Assembly: GCF_000711735.1 (NCBI RefSeq)
Contig: NZ_JONL01000001.1
Coordinates: 558,001 to 622,000 of the forward strand
Length of the DNA: 64,000 bases
Origin: Maridesulfovibrio frigidus DSM 17176
GTDB taxonomy: Bacteria > Desulfobacterota > Desulfovibrionia > Desulfovibrionales > Desulfovibrionaceae
Direction: 5' to 3'
Below the pieces are notes generated by a model. That model saw nothing but the letters and a program-made list of their open reading frames with translations. It was not told the DNA's origin and did no database searches. Positions 17,571 through 27,533 of this stretch are shown here, in pieces. The position numbers and the translations under genes were made by a program. Every line of letters begins with the position of its first letter. Position 1 is the stretch's first letter.

Positions 17571-19835
17571 TTGAAAAAGATATCACCATTTCAATCTGTA
17601 GCAGTCAGGATTACAATCCTAATTGTTGCAGCTTTATTAATTGAAGGGGTATTTGTTTCATCTTTTTTCAATTACAATCTTAACAATTTCATTGATAAAC
17701 GCTCCGGTGAGTACCGCAAAGAAATTGAAGACGAAGAAAAAAGCAAACTTCAGGACTCTGTAGGTTTAGCATACAGTGTCATTCAATCATACTATGACAG
17801 GTCGCAAGACATTGAAGGATTGAAAAAACAAGAATTAGACTCTCTCAAACAAATCATCGACACTGTCGCCTCACAGGCAGAAATAACATACAAAAAATTC
17901 AATGGAATTCTGCCTGACGAGGTTGTTCAAGAAAGAATTAAAGCAATAGTCGATGGAGCAAAGTACGGTGATAATAATTATTTGTGGATTCATGACACAA
18001 CCAACAAAATAATTACACATCCCAAAACATCACTTGTTGGAAAAGATTTAACAAACCTCCAAGACTCCCAAGGAACATACTTATTCCGAGAAATGACAGA
18101 GGTCACAACAAGCCAAGGTGCAGGAACTGTATCTTATTTGTGGCCTCGGCCGGGAGAGACTGAACCTAAATTAAAGATATCATATGTGAAAATACTACCA
18201 GAACTAGGTTGGATTATCGGAACAGGATCTTGGGTTGAAGATGTTACAGCTCAAATGCAAAAAGAAGCTCTTGCTCAAATTGCCAAGATGAGACTCGGAA
18301 CAGAAAAATATTTCTGGATCAACGATTCCGGTCCGAACATGATTATGCACCCCATCAAGCCAGCTTTGAATGGCAAAGACATCTCTCAAGTTAAGGACAC
18401 TAAGGGCAAAAATTTATTTGTGGAAATGGTTGAAACTGTCCAAAAAAACGATGGTTCAGGATTTGTCTCATACTGGTGGAGCAAACCCGGCGCAGAGAAA
18501 GATTCTCCCAAACTGTCTTATGTTAAGCTCTTCAAGCCATGGGGATGGATTATCGGCATGGGGGTCTATGTCGACAATATTGAAACCACAGTTGCTAAGC
18601 AGAAAAATGAATTCGATGCGACTATCCACAGCATCGAACTTAATTCAGCTATGTCAACAGCTCTGTTCATCATTCTTGCGACTCTGATCTGTATTTACAC
18701 TATACGTAAAGGGCTTAATAAGCCTCTAAACAGCCTTGTGGACTTTTCAAGTAAGATTGCATCAGGAGACTTGAACTTATCTCTTACCGGCAAATTTTCA
18801 GGAGAAATGTCCGTTCTGAAAGACTCTCTTGAACAAATGATTGTGAGCCTTAAAGAAAAGATTAGTGAAGCAAACATACTGAGTGAAAAAAGCCGAGAGG
18901 AAACGACAAAGGCCCAAAATGCAACAGCCGAGGCACACGAAGCTAAGGCCGAAGCAGAAAAAGCCAAGGCCGAAGGAATGCTTGAAGCCGCAGATATGCT
19001 CGAAGGGTTAGTTAATGATCTTTCATCTGCATCTGAAGAGCTTTCAGCTCAAGTTGAAGAAGTTTCTCGGGGAACCGATATCCAACAGGAACGCATCTCA
19101 GAAACGGCTGTTGCTATGGAAGAGATGAATGCAACGGTTCTTGAGGTTGCGCGAAATGCAGCGGAAGCGGCAGAAAGTGCAGACCAAACAAGACAAAACG
19201 CAGAAGCGGGATCAGCTATTGTAGATAATTCAGTTGAATCAATTTTAGCTGTAAACTCTCACTCTGAGACTCTTAAATCAAATATGGACGAACTCGGTAG
19301 CCAAGCCAAGGCTATTGGAACAGTCATGAATGTCATCACCGACATCGCAGACCAAACAAACCTACTTGCCCTTAACGCCGCAATTGAAGCCGCCAGGGCC
19401 GGAGAAGCAGGACGTGGGTTCGCGGTTGTTGCAGATGAGGTGCGCAAGTTGGCGGAGAAGACCATGGATGCGACAAAGGAAGTCGGACAGGCAATCAGCA
19501 ACATTCAGGGTGGTACTACCAAGAATATAGAATCCGTTGAAAGTGCTGTTGTCGCGGTAAACAAGGCTACTGAATTTGCAAACGCTTCTAAAACGTCACT
19601 AGCTGAAATACTCACTCTGGTCCTTTCCACTTCCGATCAGGTTCGGTCAATAGCAACCGCATCTGAAGAGCAGTCAAATACCAGTGAAGATATCAATCGG
19701 GCAGTGGACGACATCAAAATTGTTTCCTCGGAAACAGCCGAAGGCATGCTGCAGGCGAATCAGGCCATTGGTGAGCTCGCCAGACTTGCATCTGACCTCA
19801 AGCACCTGATTGAGACGCTTAGAGCGCACGACTAG
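17571..19835 (+). CDS. Methyl-accepting chemotaxis protein with tandem Cache domain
   Basis: A 754-residue chemoreceptor. After helix 1 (about residues 12-30) there are two repeated Cache modules, each with a 'YxWIxD...MIxHP...GKD' signature ([17 protein letters not shown] and [17 protein letters not shown]) and each ending with a GWIIG(T/M)G motif, so the sensor arose by internal duplication. Helix 2 is at about 358-380, then HAMP, an Ala/Glu/Lys-rich coiled coil (about 440-475) and the signalling domain (tip about 590-630). The start is TTG at 17571 with GGAGG 5 nt upstream. No pentapeptide tether. Confidence 0.93.
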   Translation: MKKISPFQSVAVRITILIVAALLIEGVFVSSFFNYNLNNFIDKRSGEYRKEIEDEEKSKLQDSVGLAYSVIQSYYDRSQDIEGLKKQELDSLKQIIDTVASQAEITYKKFNGILPDEVVQERIKAIVDGAKYGDNNYLWIHDTTNKIITHPKTSLVGKDLTNLQDSQGTYLFREMTEVTTSQGAGTVSYLWPRPGETEPKLKISYVKILPELGWIIGTGSWVEDVTAQMQKEALAQIAKMRLGTEKYFWINDSGPNMIMHPIKPALNGKDISQVKDTKGKNLFVEMVETVQKNDGSGFVSYWWSKPGAEKDSPKLSYVKLFKPWGWIIGMGVYVDNIETTVAKQKNEFDATIHSIELNSAMSTALFIILATLICIYTIRKGLNKPLNSLVDFSSKIASGDLNLSLTGKFSGEMSVLKDSLEQMIVSLKEKISEANILSEKSREETTKAQNATAEAHEAKAEAEKAKAEGMLEAADMLEGLVNDLSSASEELSAQVEEVSRGTDIQQERISETAVAMEEMNATVLEVARNAAEAAESADQTRQNAEAGSAIVDNSVESILAVNSHSETLKSNMDELGSQAKAIGTVMNVITDIADQTNLLALNAAIEAARAGEAGRGFAVVADEVRKLAEKTMDATKEVGQAISNIQGGTTKNIESVESAVVAVNKATEFANASKTSLAEILTLVLSTSDQVRSIATASEEQSNTSEDINRAVDDIKIVSSETAEGMLQANQAIGELARLASDLKHLIETLRAHD

Positions 19836-19867
19836 CAATAACCTGCTCCAACAAAACAAAATATTAT

Positions 19868-19903
19868 AAACCCGATCTTCACTCGAAGGTCGGGTTTTTT
19901 TTA
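19868..19903 (+). terminator. Rho-independent terminator
   Basis: AACCCGATCTTC (19869-19880) pairs with GAAGGTCGGGTT (one wobble) around a 4-nt loop, with a run of eight T's. Confidence 0.92.
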
Positions 19904-19985
19904 TCTAAGATTGTATCAGCCTTCGCTCCGTGCTATAGATCCTATAACTATCAATTTGCATAGATTAAAAATAGCGGGGAAAAGC

Positions 19986-22475
19986 ATGGGTAGACACGAA
20001 ACAGTGCAAGATATTCATAAGATTTTTGCAGACTTAAAATGTGGACCTGAAGGACTAACTTCACCGGAAATCCGTCTTCGCCTCGATAAATACGGGCAGA
20101 ATGCTTTAAAGACTGAGACTGTCAGTCCACTTAAAAAACTACTCAGTTATTTCTGGGGGCCAATACCTTGGATGATTGAAGCGGCTGCCCTGCTCTCGCT
20201 TATAGTACAGGACTGGGTGGATTTTTCCATCATCCTTGTTCTACTTATTTTCAATGCAGGTATAGGTTTCTGGGAAGAAGCGAAAGCGTCCAACGCCCTT
20301 GATGCCCTTAAAAATCAAATGGCCTTAAAAGCAAGAGTCCTGCGCGATGGCAAATGGAATGAAGTAGACGCTACGAACCTTGTACCGGGTGACCTTGTTC
20401 GTATTCGTCTAGGTGATGTTATACCCGCAGACGTTGTCTTAACCGAAGGCGAATATCTGAGCGTTGACCAGTCTGCTCTTACGGGGGAATCTCTGCCGGT
20501 CAATAAAAAAGCAGGAAATGAGGCTTTTTCAGGTTCAGTTGCTAAACAAGGAGAAATGGAAGCAGTCGTAACAGCAACCGGAGAAAATACATTTTTCGGG
20601 CGCACCGCAAAACTGGTGGAGAGCGCAGGCACAGCATCTCACTTTCAAAAAGCTGTAATGAAAGTTGGGGATTTCCTGATTTTCATCGCCATCGGACTTG
20701 CAATGATCCTTGTGGTCACCGAACTTTTACGAGGCGAACCGCTGATCAAACTCATCCAATTTGTTCTGATTTTAGTGGTAGCATCCATTCCTGTTGCAAT
20801 GCCCGCAGTTCTATCAGTAACCATGGCTCTTGGCGCCCTTTCTCTTTCCAAGAAAAAAGCTATCGTATCCAAACTTCAAGCCATTGAAGAAATGGCTGGC
20901 ATCGATATTTTATGTTCAGACAAAACTGGAACCCTGACCAAGAACCAACTGGATCTAGGTGAACCGATTGTTTTCGGAGCCCCTGACAAAAATAACCTTA
21001 TCCTAATGGCAGGACTGGCCTCAAAAACGGATAATGGCGACGCAATTGACCTCGCCGTACTAAAAGGTATTACAGATAAATCAGAACTCAGCGGGTATGA
21101 ACAAACATCATTCTCACCATTTGACCCAATCCGTAAAAGAACAGAAGGAACCATCACCAAGGGTGACGAAAAATTCATAGTAACCAAAGGAGCACCGCAA
21201 GTTGTCCTAGATCTCGCAAATGTAACCGGTGCTGAACGCGAGAAAGCTAACTCTTCAATAAATAATTTTGCATCCAAAGGATTCCGGGCCCTTGGAGTCG
21301 CGAAAAGTTATGATGGGAAACAATGGGAATTCCTTGGAATATTATCTCTGTTTGACCCACCTCGCGACGATTCAAAGATCACAATTATTCAGGCTGGAGA
21401 GCACGGTATACAAGTAAAAATGGTTACTGGAGATGACACAGCCATCGGACGCGAAACCGCCGGCCAATTAGGTATGGGAACAAATATGTTCCCAGTATCA
21501 GACTTAATTGGCGAAGATGCAGACCCCTCACATCTAACGGACAGTCAAGTTGACATGATTGAAAATGCCGACGGCTTTGCGCGAGTTTTCCCAGAACATA
21601 AATACGCAATAGTAAAAGCCTTGCAGGAACGCGGGCATATCGTAGCCATGACAGGTGACGGAGTTAACGATGCACCTGCCCTTAAACAAGCGGATGCTGG
21701 TATTGCTGTCTCCGGGGCAACGGATGCAGCCCGCGCGGCCGCAGACCTGATTCTCACAGAGCCGGGCTTGTCGGTCATAATTAAAGCAGTGGAAGAAGCC
21801 CGCCGGATATTTGAGCGCATGATGAGTTACACAATTTACCGCATAGCTATGACCATTGATATTATGGCTTTTGTAGTTCTTGCTATGCTCGTCTTTGACT
21901 TCTATCCGCTCACAGCTGTCATGATCATTATGCTTGCACTTCTTGATGACATTCCAATTATGACCATCGCCTACGATAACACATGGCTTGATCCGAAGCC
22001 TGTTCGCTGGCAAATGGGCCGCGTGCTCAGTATTTCCAGTCTACTCGGCTTCCTTGCTGTAATCGAAACATTCGGGATGCTTTGGATCGGACGTGATATC
22101 CTGCATTATCCGGTGGAACAACTTCAGACAATGCTCTTCCTGCAATTGGTCGCAGGCGGTCATTTGATGCTATTTGTCACCCGCACAAAAAAAGCTTTCT
22201 GGAGATCTCCACATCCTGCTCCCAAGCTATTCTGGGCAATTACAGGCACCCAGATTTTTGCGGCAGTAATCTGCGGCATGGGCTGGCTGGTTCCAGCTAT
22301 TCCGTGGATGCATATATTGTGGGTCTGGCTATACAATTTAATTTGGATGGTCGTTCAGGATGTATTTAAACTAGCTGCCTACAGAGTAATGGACGGCAAA
22401 TCCGTACATGCTCAAAACTTCCTACGCGTCGCAAATGAGCCTATATTCAGCAGGTTCACCAGACATAAGAAATAA
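19986..22475 (+). CDS. Plasma-membrane proton-type P-type ATPase (P3A-like)
   Basis: ATP-driven cation pump of the subfamily that includes fungal and plant proton ATPases and archaeal/bacterial homologues. The 829-residue protein has an N-terminal cation-ATPase domain (LTSPEIRLRLDKYGQNAL), the TGES actuator motif, VASIPVAMPAVLSVTMALGA in helix 4 (the usual P3A form), the phosphorylation motif CSDKTGTLT (Asp312), TGD and GDGVNDAPAL, and a C-terminal block of about six helices. I chose the ATG at 19986, preceded by GGGGA, as homologues start near here; the frame is open from a TTG at 19911. It may export protons under acid or energy stress; the ion is inferred from subfamily only. Confidence 0.9.
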   Translation: MGRHETVQDIHKIFADLKCGPEGLTSPEIRLRLDKYGQNALKTETVSPLKKLLSYFWGPIPWMIEAAALLSLIVQDWVDFSIILVLLIFNAGIGFWEEAKASNALDALKNQMALKARVLRDGKWNEVDATNLVPGDLVRIRLGDVIPADVVLTEGEYLSVDQSALTGESLPVNKKAGNEAFSGSVAKQGEMEAVVTATGENTFFGRTAKLVESAGTASHFQKAVMKVGDFLIFIAIGLAMILVVTELLRGEPLIKLIQFVLILVVASIPVAMPAVLSVTMALGALSLSKKKAIVSKLQAIEEMAGIDILCSDKTGTLTKNQLDLGEPIVFGAPDKNNLILMAGLASKTDNGDAIDLAVLKGITDKSELSGYEQTSFSPFDPIRKRTEGTITKGDEKFIVTKGAPQVVLDLANVTGAEREKANSSINNFASKGFRALGVAKSYDGKQWEFLGILSLFDPPRDDSKITIIQAGEHGIQVKMVTGDDTAIGRETAGQLGMGTNMFPVSDLIGEDADPSHLTDSQVDMIENADGFARVFPEHKYAIVKALQERGHIVAMTGDGVNDAPALKQADAGIAVSGATDAARAAADLILTEPGLSVIIKAVEEARRIFERMMSYTIYRIAMTIDIMAFVVLAMLVFDFYPLTAVMIIMLALLDDIPIMTIAYDNTWLDPKPVRWQMGRVLSISSLLGFLAVIETFGMLWIGRDILHYPVEQLQTMLFLQLVAGGHLMLFVTRTKKAFWRSPHPAPKLFWAITGTQIFAAVICGMGWLVPAIPWMHILWVWLYNLIWMVVQDVFKLAAYRVMDGKSVHAQNFLRVANEPIFSRFTRHKK

Positions 22476-22477
22476 AT

Positions 22478-22520
22478 TAAAAGCCGCGTTTCCATTTAAC
22501 TGGGAACGCGGCTTTTATTT
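22478..22520. terminator. Bidirectional terminator
   Basis: AAAAGCCGCGTTTCC pairs with GGGAACGCGGCTTTT around an 8-nt loop, T-rich on both sides. It sits between the convergent ATPase and metal-permease genes. Confidence 0.88.
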
Positions 22521-22551
22521 GTAAGAATATTTTTTTCAGGAATTAATTCTA

Positions 22552-23364
22552 TTAAGAAGGTCGCCCTTTAAGCTTATTTACCAAAAGGGAAACCGCAAAT
22601 CCCGCCACGCTGACAGCTATAATAGTCGCTCCGGATGATATATCCAGCTCATACGACAGAAGCAAACCTGACACGCAAAAAATCATACTGAATATGATGG
22701 AAAGAAACATCATTGCATGGAGTGATGAGGTTCTGCTCTCCGCGATTTGTGGAGGAATGGTTAACAGGGCGATGACTAGAATAAGACCAACCACACGAAT
22801 AACCATCACCACACTAAGCGCAATCAAAGCCAACATTACAAAATAAAGAAAAGTAACAGGAACACCTCTAGCCCGGGCAAACTCCTCATCAAATGACATG
22901 GCCCAAAGCCCCTTGTAGCAAACGAAAACTACTAAAAGCACAACCGCTGCCAAGATGGACATCAGCACCAAATCAGAATTGGGAGTGGCAAGAATACCTC
23001 CGAAAAGGTAGCTCATGAGGTCTACATTGTAGCCGGGGGTAATATCGAGAAGAATAATACCGAGGGCCATCCCCCCTGCCCACATGACTCCTATAAATGT
23101 ATCAGCTCGCTCCTTTGCATGCATGGTGACAAGAGCCATGAGAAGAGCAGCACACAAGGCAAAAGCCGCAGTGACAGGAAGCATAGGGAGACCTAAAAAA
23201 AATGCCAGCCCAACTCCGCCATAGGAAGCGTGAGCAATACCACCCGCCAGAAGCACTACCCTGTTAACAACAACAAGTGCGCCGATAACTCCACAGATGA
23301 TAGATGCCAGCAATCCAGCAATAAGGGCATTCTGCATGAATTCGTAACTAAGTGACTCAATCAT
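22552..23364 (-). CDS. Metal ABC transporter permease (ZnuB/MntB family)
   Basis: Inner-membrane permease for Zn or Mn uptake. The 270-residue protein has about eight or nine hydrophobic helices, with the family motifs GGIAHASYGGVGLAFFLGLP and GLILVIALLTIPPQIA. The start at 23364 is preferred because AAGGAG lies 7 nt upstream; an in-frame start at 23379 is possible. It overlaps the ATPase gene by 8 nt. No periplasmic binding protein or Zur gene is adjacent, so the metal is not settled. Confidence 0.9.
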   Translation of the reverse strand: MIESLSYEFMQNALIAGLLASIICGVIGALVVVNRVVLLAGGIAHASYGGVGLAFFLGLPMLPVTAAFALCAALLMALVTMHAKERADTFIGVMWAGGMALGIILLDITPGYNVDLMSYLFGGILATPNSDLVLMSILAAVVLLVVFVCYKGLWAMSFDEEFARARGVPVTFLYFVMLALIALSVVMVIRVVGLILVIALLTIPPQIAESRTSSLHAMMFLSIIFSMIFCVSGLLLSYELDISSGATIIAVSVAGFAVSLLVNKLKGRPS

Positions 23365-24178
23365 TCCAGTCTCCTTCAACTACATCCTCACCCGGATGAT
23401 GCTCAAGAACTCTGTGCGGCAGTTCTCCATGCGTAATAAGCTCAATAGGACATGATCCGCGCTCATTCTCCCCATATGCTTCATCAAGAAACTCGCGAGT
23501 GATTACAGGCCGATCATGAAGATGAACCTTCCTATTCACGCAGGCAACGGACTTAACGCCTTGACCTAGAACGGAAATATCATGACTGACCATGACAACT
23601 GTCATCTCTTGATTTAACTCTTGAAGCAGGCAATATAAACTGCTTTTTCCGGCCTGATCAATGCTTGCTGTAGGCTCATCAAGTAGAAGTATTTCCGGTT
23701 CATCAACTATGGCCCGAGCAATAAAGACTCGCTGCTTTTGACCGCCGGAAAGGTCCGAGACCCTCCTATCAATATATTTAAGCATACCCACACGCGTAAG
23801 CGCTTTTTCCACTGCAGCTGAAGAATTATGCCCGAACTTTATACCGAAAACGCCACTTAATCCGGGCGAGACTTTACCCATAAGGACGGCGTCACGCACA
23901 GTAATCGGGAAGCTCTCTGATACAGAAGTATACTGAGGCATATAACCGATCTGCCCACCATGCTTGCCGGGTGGAAGACCTAGAATTTCCACCGAACCTT
24001 GTTGAGGTATAAGCAACCCCAGAAGAAGCTTGAGCAACGTAGTTTTACCTCCGCCATTAGGCCCAAGCACCGCAAGATAGTCTCCTTTCAGTATATCAAA
24101 ACTAACGTCGTCAATGACTGTGTGAGGGCCATAGCCGAAGCTGACACCTGAAAAACTAATAGCCTTTTCAGAACTCAT
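23357..24178 (-). CDS. Metal ABC transporter ATP-binding protein (ZnuC family)
   Basis: ATPase of the same importer; 273 residues. Walker A is GPNGGGKTT, the Q-loop is in YMPQY, the signature is LSGGQKQR, Walker B is ILLLDEPTASID and the H-loop is in VSHD. The C-terminal 40 residues contain several His, Cys and acidic residues (GSCPIELITHGELPHRVLEHH), as often seen in zinc/manganese importers. GGAGG lies about 12 nt before the ATG, rather far. The upstream gap (24179-24407) is AT-rich with no operator I can name. Confidence 0.9.
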   Translation of the reverse strand: MSSEKAISFSGVSFGYGPHTVIDDVSFDILKGDYLAVLGPNGGGKTTLLKLLLGLLIPQQGSVEILGLPPGKHGGQIGYMPQYTSVSESFPITVRDAVLMGKVSPGLSGVFGIKFGHNSSAAVEKALTRVGMLKYIDRRVSDLSGGQKQRVFIARAIVDEPEILLLDEPTASIDQAGKSSLYCLLQELNQEMTVVMVSHDISVLGQGVKSVACVNRKVHLHDRPVITREFLDEAYGENERGSCPIELITHGELPHRVLEHHPGEDVVEGDWND

Positions 24179-24407
24179 TATGGGGAATTACCTCCAGCAG
24201 ACTATTTACGAAGTACTTACTATTAAACAAAAAGTTAAAAATTATCATCGCATATATCTATAAAGTATTCAATTTAATTACTGAAATACAGGAAGCGCGA
24301 AACTCTTCTTACCACTTTTCTGCTAAGCACGCTTGACACGATTATACTAATAATTACTTAGCAACTGTTCCTACTACTTATACACCTTTTTTTTGGAGAT
24401 CTATATA

Positions 24408-25427
24408 ATGCGCTCATTCGCCAGTGATAACTATGCAGGAGTTCACCCTGTTATAATGGAAGCAATCGTCAACGCCAACAATGATCACATGACTTCATAC
24501 GGTGATGATCCTGTTTCGGAAGAGGCTGTAGAGCTATTCAAAGAACATTTCGGAAAAGATGTAAAAGTATTTTTCATGGCAACAGGAACCGCCACCAACA
24601 CGCTTATCTTGAAACACATCACAAATAGCTGGTCCAGTGTAATATGCACCGATACCGCGCATATTACAGTTGATGAATGTGGTTCTACCGAAGCCATTGC
24701 AGGAGTCAAGCTCGTGCACGCAGACACAGTTGACGGCAAACTCAGCCTTAGCTCAATAAAACCTCTTCTGTCAGGTAGAAAAGATGTCCACCAAAGTCAG
24801 CCTTCGGTCATTTCCATAACCCAAAACACCGAACTGGGTACTCTCTATACTGTGGAAGAAATCAAAGAGATCTGCGACTACGCGCATAGTAAAGGCTTGT
24901 GGGTTCACATGGACGGAGCAAGACTTGCCAACGCGGCAGTAGCCCTAGGTGTAAGTTTTAAAGAAATGACAACCGATTGCGGTGTTGATGTCTTATCCTT
25001 TGGCGGAACCAAAAACGGTTGCATGTGCGCAGAAGCAGCTGTTTTCATAAACTCTGAACTAGGCAAAAACTTCGACTTTATCCGGAAACAAGGTATGCAG
25101 CTTATTTCTAAAATGCGTTATATGGGTGCACAATTCAAAGCCCTACTCAGTAACGGGTTATGGATTAAAAACGCTACCAAAGCGAATGACCTAGCTTCTA
25201 TCCTCGAACAAAAAGTACGGAAAATAAAGGACGTAACAATCACCCGCCCGGTTCAGGCAAACGCTGTTTTTGCCATCATACCCCAAGAATTCATTGAACC
25301 ATTACAAGCGCAATTCCCCTTTTACGTATGGGATGAAGCAACAGGTGAAGTCCGCTGGATGACCTCATGGTCTACTACTGAAGAAGATATCAATAACTTT
25401 GTTCAGGCTTTAAAAAAGCTCATCTAA
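24408..25427 (+). CDS. Low-specificity threonine aldolase (beta-eliminating lyase family)
   Basis: PLP enzyme splitting L-threonine or L-allo-threonine into glycine and acetaldehyde. The 339-residue protein has SDNYAGVHP at the start, ATGTATNT (cofactor phosphate), HMDGARLANA and the PLP lysine in SFGGTKNGCMCAEA. The ATG at 24408 has GGAG 9 nt upstream and matches the family N-terminus; an in-frame start at 24393 would overlap that ribosome site. It appears to be a single-gene unit. Confidence 0.92.
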   Translation: MRSFASDNYAGVHPVIMEAIVNANNDHMTSYGDDPVSEEAVELFKEHFGKDVKVFFMATGTATNTLILKHITNSWSSVICTDTAHITVDECGSTEAIAGVKLVHADTVDGKLSLSSIKPLLSGRKDVHQSQPSVISITQNTELGTLYTVEEIKEICDYAHSKGLWVHMDGARLANAAVALGVSFKEMTTDCGVDVLSFGGTKNGCMCAEAAVFINSELGKNFDFIRKQGMQLISKMRYMGAQFKALLSNGLWIKNATKANDLASILEQKVRKIKDVTITRPVQANAVFAIIPQEFIEPLQAQFPFYVWDEATGEVRWMTSWSTTEEDINNFVQALKKLI

Positions 25428-25546
25428 AAAACAAAACCTTATAAAATATATTATTTTCCGAAAAAAAACTTGCGTTCCTGATAAATTATCTCTAGTTTTT
25501 TAACAGCTTACCTTAAATATCAAATTGAGAATAACTTGGAGACTTT

Positions 25547-26794
25547 TTGTCCAGTGAAATAAACGTCACTCTTATACAGCTAATTAAATCACTATCCATC
25601 GGAATGGATATGATATCAACAGCTGTGACAAACCATCATATGCGAGTTGGATATTTATCTGCGCGCATAGCTCACAAATTGAACTTCTCTGCGGAAATCC
25701 AGAGAGACTTGCTTGTGGCGGGTTTAATTCACGATGCAGGAGCTCTATCGCTCAAGAGCAGATTAGATGCGCTCCAGTTTGAAGCTGATGGAATTGTTCA
25801 CTCACTCGCAGGCTATAAGCTTGTGCAGCCATACCCCAAGCTTAAGATGGTGGCTAATTACATACTTTATCATCACACATCTTTTACTGAGATTTCTGAA
25901 TCTACTCAAAGAATTCCAGCTGAAAGTAATATCCTGAACTTAGCCGACCGGGTTGATGTTTTAATTAAACGGGACCAGCCGTTGGCGCCCCAAATAGAGA
26001 ACATTCTGAGTGCCATAAAAAAACATTCTGGAAAACTTTTTAATCCCGAATATGTAAATGCATTCAATGAGCTTACAACTGAGCCTGAATTCATAAAACA
26101 AACAGAAAACCCTATTGATTATTTGTATACACTCGCGCCTGAAAAGCTTGAAAATGAAATTCTTCTACACAAAGAATTGCTACAATATACTAAGCTTTTT
26201 TCTCAGATAATTGACTTTAGAAGCCGCTTTACCGCAACCCACTCTCGCGGGGTAGCGTCCACAGCAGCAGCTCTGGCAAAACTAATGAACTTTTCCGAGC
26301 TAGATCAAGATCTCATGATGATTGCTGGAAACCTGCATGATTTAGGAAAACTTGCAGTACCAGATCACATTATCGAAAAACCGGGACCTCTTGACGACTC
26401 TGAATGGAAAGTGATGAAAGAACACCCTGGACATTGCGAGCGAATTCTAGCAGACATTCCAGCTCTTGAAAAAGTTTCAAACTGGGCTTGCAACCACCAT
26501 GAAAGAATTGACGGAAAAGGTTATCCCTTACAAATATCTGGAAAACAACTTTCAGAGGGATGCCAGATTATGGCTATCGCTGACATTTTTACAGCTATCA
26601 CTGAAGACAGACCATATCGCAAGGGAATGTCTTTTGAACAAGCTCAGGATGTACTCATGGACCTCGCTGACTCAGCTCTAGATAGTGAAATAATTGACAC
26701 TGTGATTAGAAACTTTGACCACCTTAACGAAATCAGAATCGAAGCGCAGAAAGCCGCTGAAAAAGAATTTTTCTGCTTCCACAGCACCGAGTAA
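25547..26794 (+). CDS. Tandem HD / HD-GYP domain protein, probable c-di-GMP phosphodiesterase
   Basis: A 415-residue soluble protein with two HD modules. The N-terminal one (about 28-190) keeps the metal ligands (NHHMRVG, LIHDAG, HSLAG, YHH) but has no GYP. The C-terminal one (about 225-400) is a full HD-GYP: ATHSRGVA, NLHDLGKLAVP, KEHPGHCERIL, CNHHERIDGKGYP and ADIFTAITEDRPYR. The expected reaction is c-di-GMP to pGpG/GMP. The start is TTG at 25547 with GGAG 5 nt upstream. With the GGDEF protein at 54.6 kb it forms the c-di-GMP repertoire in view. Confidence 0.88.
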   Translation: MSSEINVTLIQLIKSLSIGMDMISTAVTNHHMRVGYLSARIAHKLNFSAEIQRDLLVAGLIHDAGALSLKSRLDALQFEADGIVHSLAGYKLVQPYPKLKMVANYILYHHTSFTEISESTQRIPAESNILNLADRVDVLIKRDQPLAPQIENILSAIKKHSGKLFNPEYVNAFNELTTEPEFIKQTENPIDYLYTLAPEKLENEILLHKELLQYTKLFSQIIDFRSRFTATHSRGVASTAAALAKLMNFSELDQDLMMIAGNLHDLGKLAVPDHIIEKPGPLDDSEWKVMKEHPGHCERILADIPALEKVSNWACNHHERIDGKGYPLQISGKQLSEGCQIMAIADIFTAITEDRPYRKGMSFEQAQDVLMDLADSALDSEIIDTVIRNFDHLNEIRIEAQKAAEKEFFCFHSTE

Positions 26795-26984
26795 CGAAGC
26801 TTTACTCCGAGTCTGCTTTTATCCTCTCAGAAAAAACCAACACCTTCCACCGATTTATCCAATTACGATTTTTTAGTTGCCTCACGACAAACAGTTAAAG
26901 CGCAAACATTACCCATGATTACGGAAATAATAAATAAGTCTGACAACCTTTTAGGTCAACTAAAATAGATAAGCCTATACTGGC

Positions 26985-27026
26985 GCACAAAATAAACGGG
27001 ACACACAGTCCCGTTTATTCTATTTT
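26985..27026. terminator. Bidirectional terminator
   Basis: AATAAACGGGAC (26991-27002) is a perfect 12-bp match to GTCCCGTTTATT (27008-27019) with a 5-nt loop; T-rich on both sides. It lies just past the end of the minus-strand gene at 27052. Confidence 0.85.
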
Positions 27027-27051
27027 TACTTGCTAATTGGTACAAAAATAA

Positions 27052-27405
27052 CTATTGAATAGTCCCTAGATCAGTTTTCATATGCCAATGATCGCTAGGA
27101 ATAGGAATACAGAAACTGCGTGTGGCAACATCAGCGCAAAGAATCAGCCCTTTTGAATCTTGATCCCAGAAAACGCGGTCTATAAAAAAGGCTACTGCCT
27201 GCGAATCTGTAAGTTTATCTGGACGGCTTCCCGGTAGAAATCTTTCCATCACTGCTGATGCTGCCTTTCTCAAGGTAGAAACTGCGATTGTAGAAATGGC
27301 TACATCCTGGAAGTCCAGTTCGTGGAGTACAGATTCGTCGCCAGCCATAACCTGAGCGATCTGTACCCGTTCCTCAGCGGTGTTAGACTTAATGAAGTTG
27401 TTCAT
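27052..27405 (-). CDS. Conserved-looking protein of unknown function
   Basis: A 117-residue soluble protein, no signal peptide or membrane helix. AGGAGG lies 6 nt before the ATG, and a terminator follows, so it is a real single-gene unit. The N-terminal half is helical (AEERVQIAQVMAGDES...LRKAASAVMERFLPGSR) and the second half looks beta-rich with a conserved-looking SFCIPIPSDHWHMKTDLG end. I do not recognise the family. Confidence 0.7.
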   Translation of the reverse strand: MNNFIKSNTAEERVQIAQVMAGDESVLHELDFQDVAISTIAVSTLRKAASAVMERFLPGSRPDKLTDSQAVAFFIDRVFWDQDSKGLILCADVATRSFCIPIPSDHWHMKTDLGTIQ

Positions 27406-27533
27406 GGGCTGCCTCCTGATGGTGTTACGAGATGCGAGTACTCATTAACATGCAAAAGACGATCCGAAACAAATCTGTCTTTATTTTAACCCGAACTAAT
27501 TTCGAAAACAAATAAATTTCTGTGAGAGCAAGT

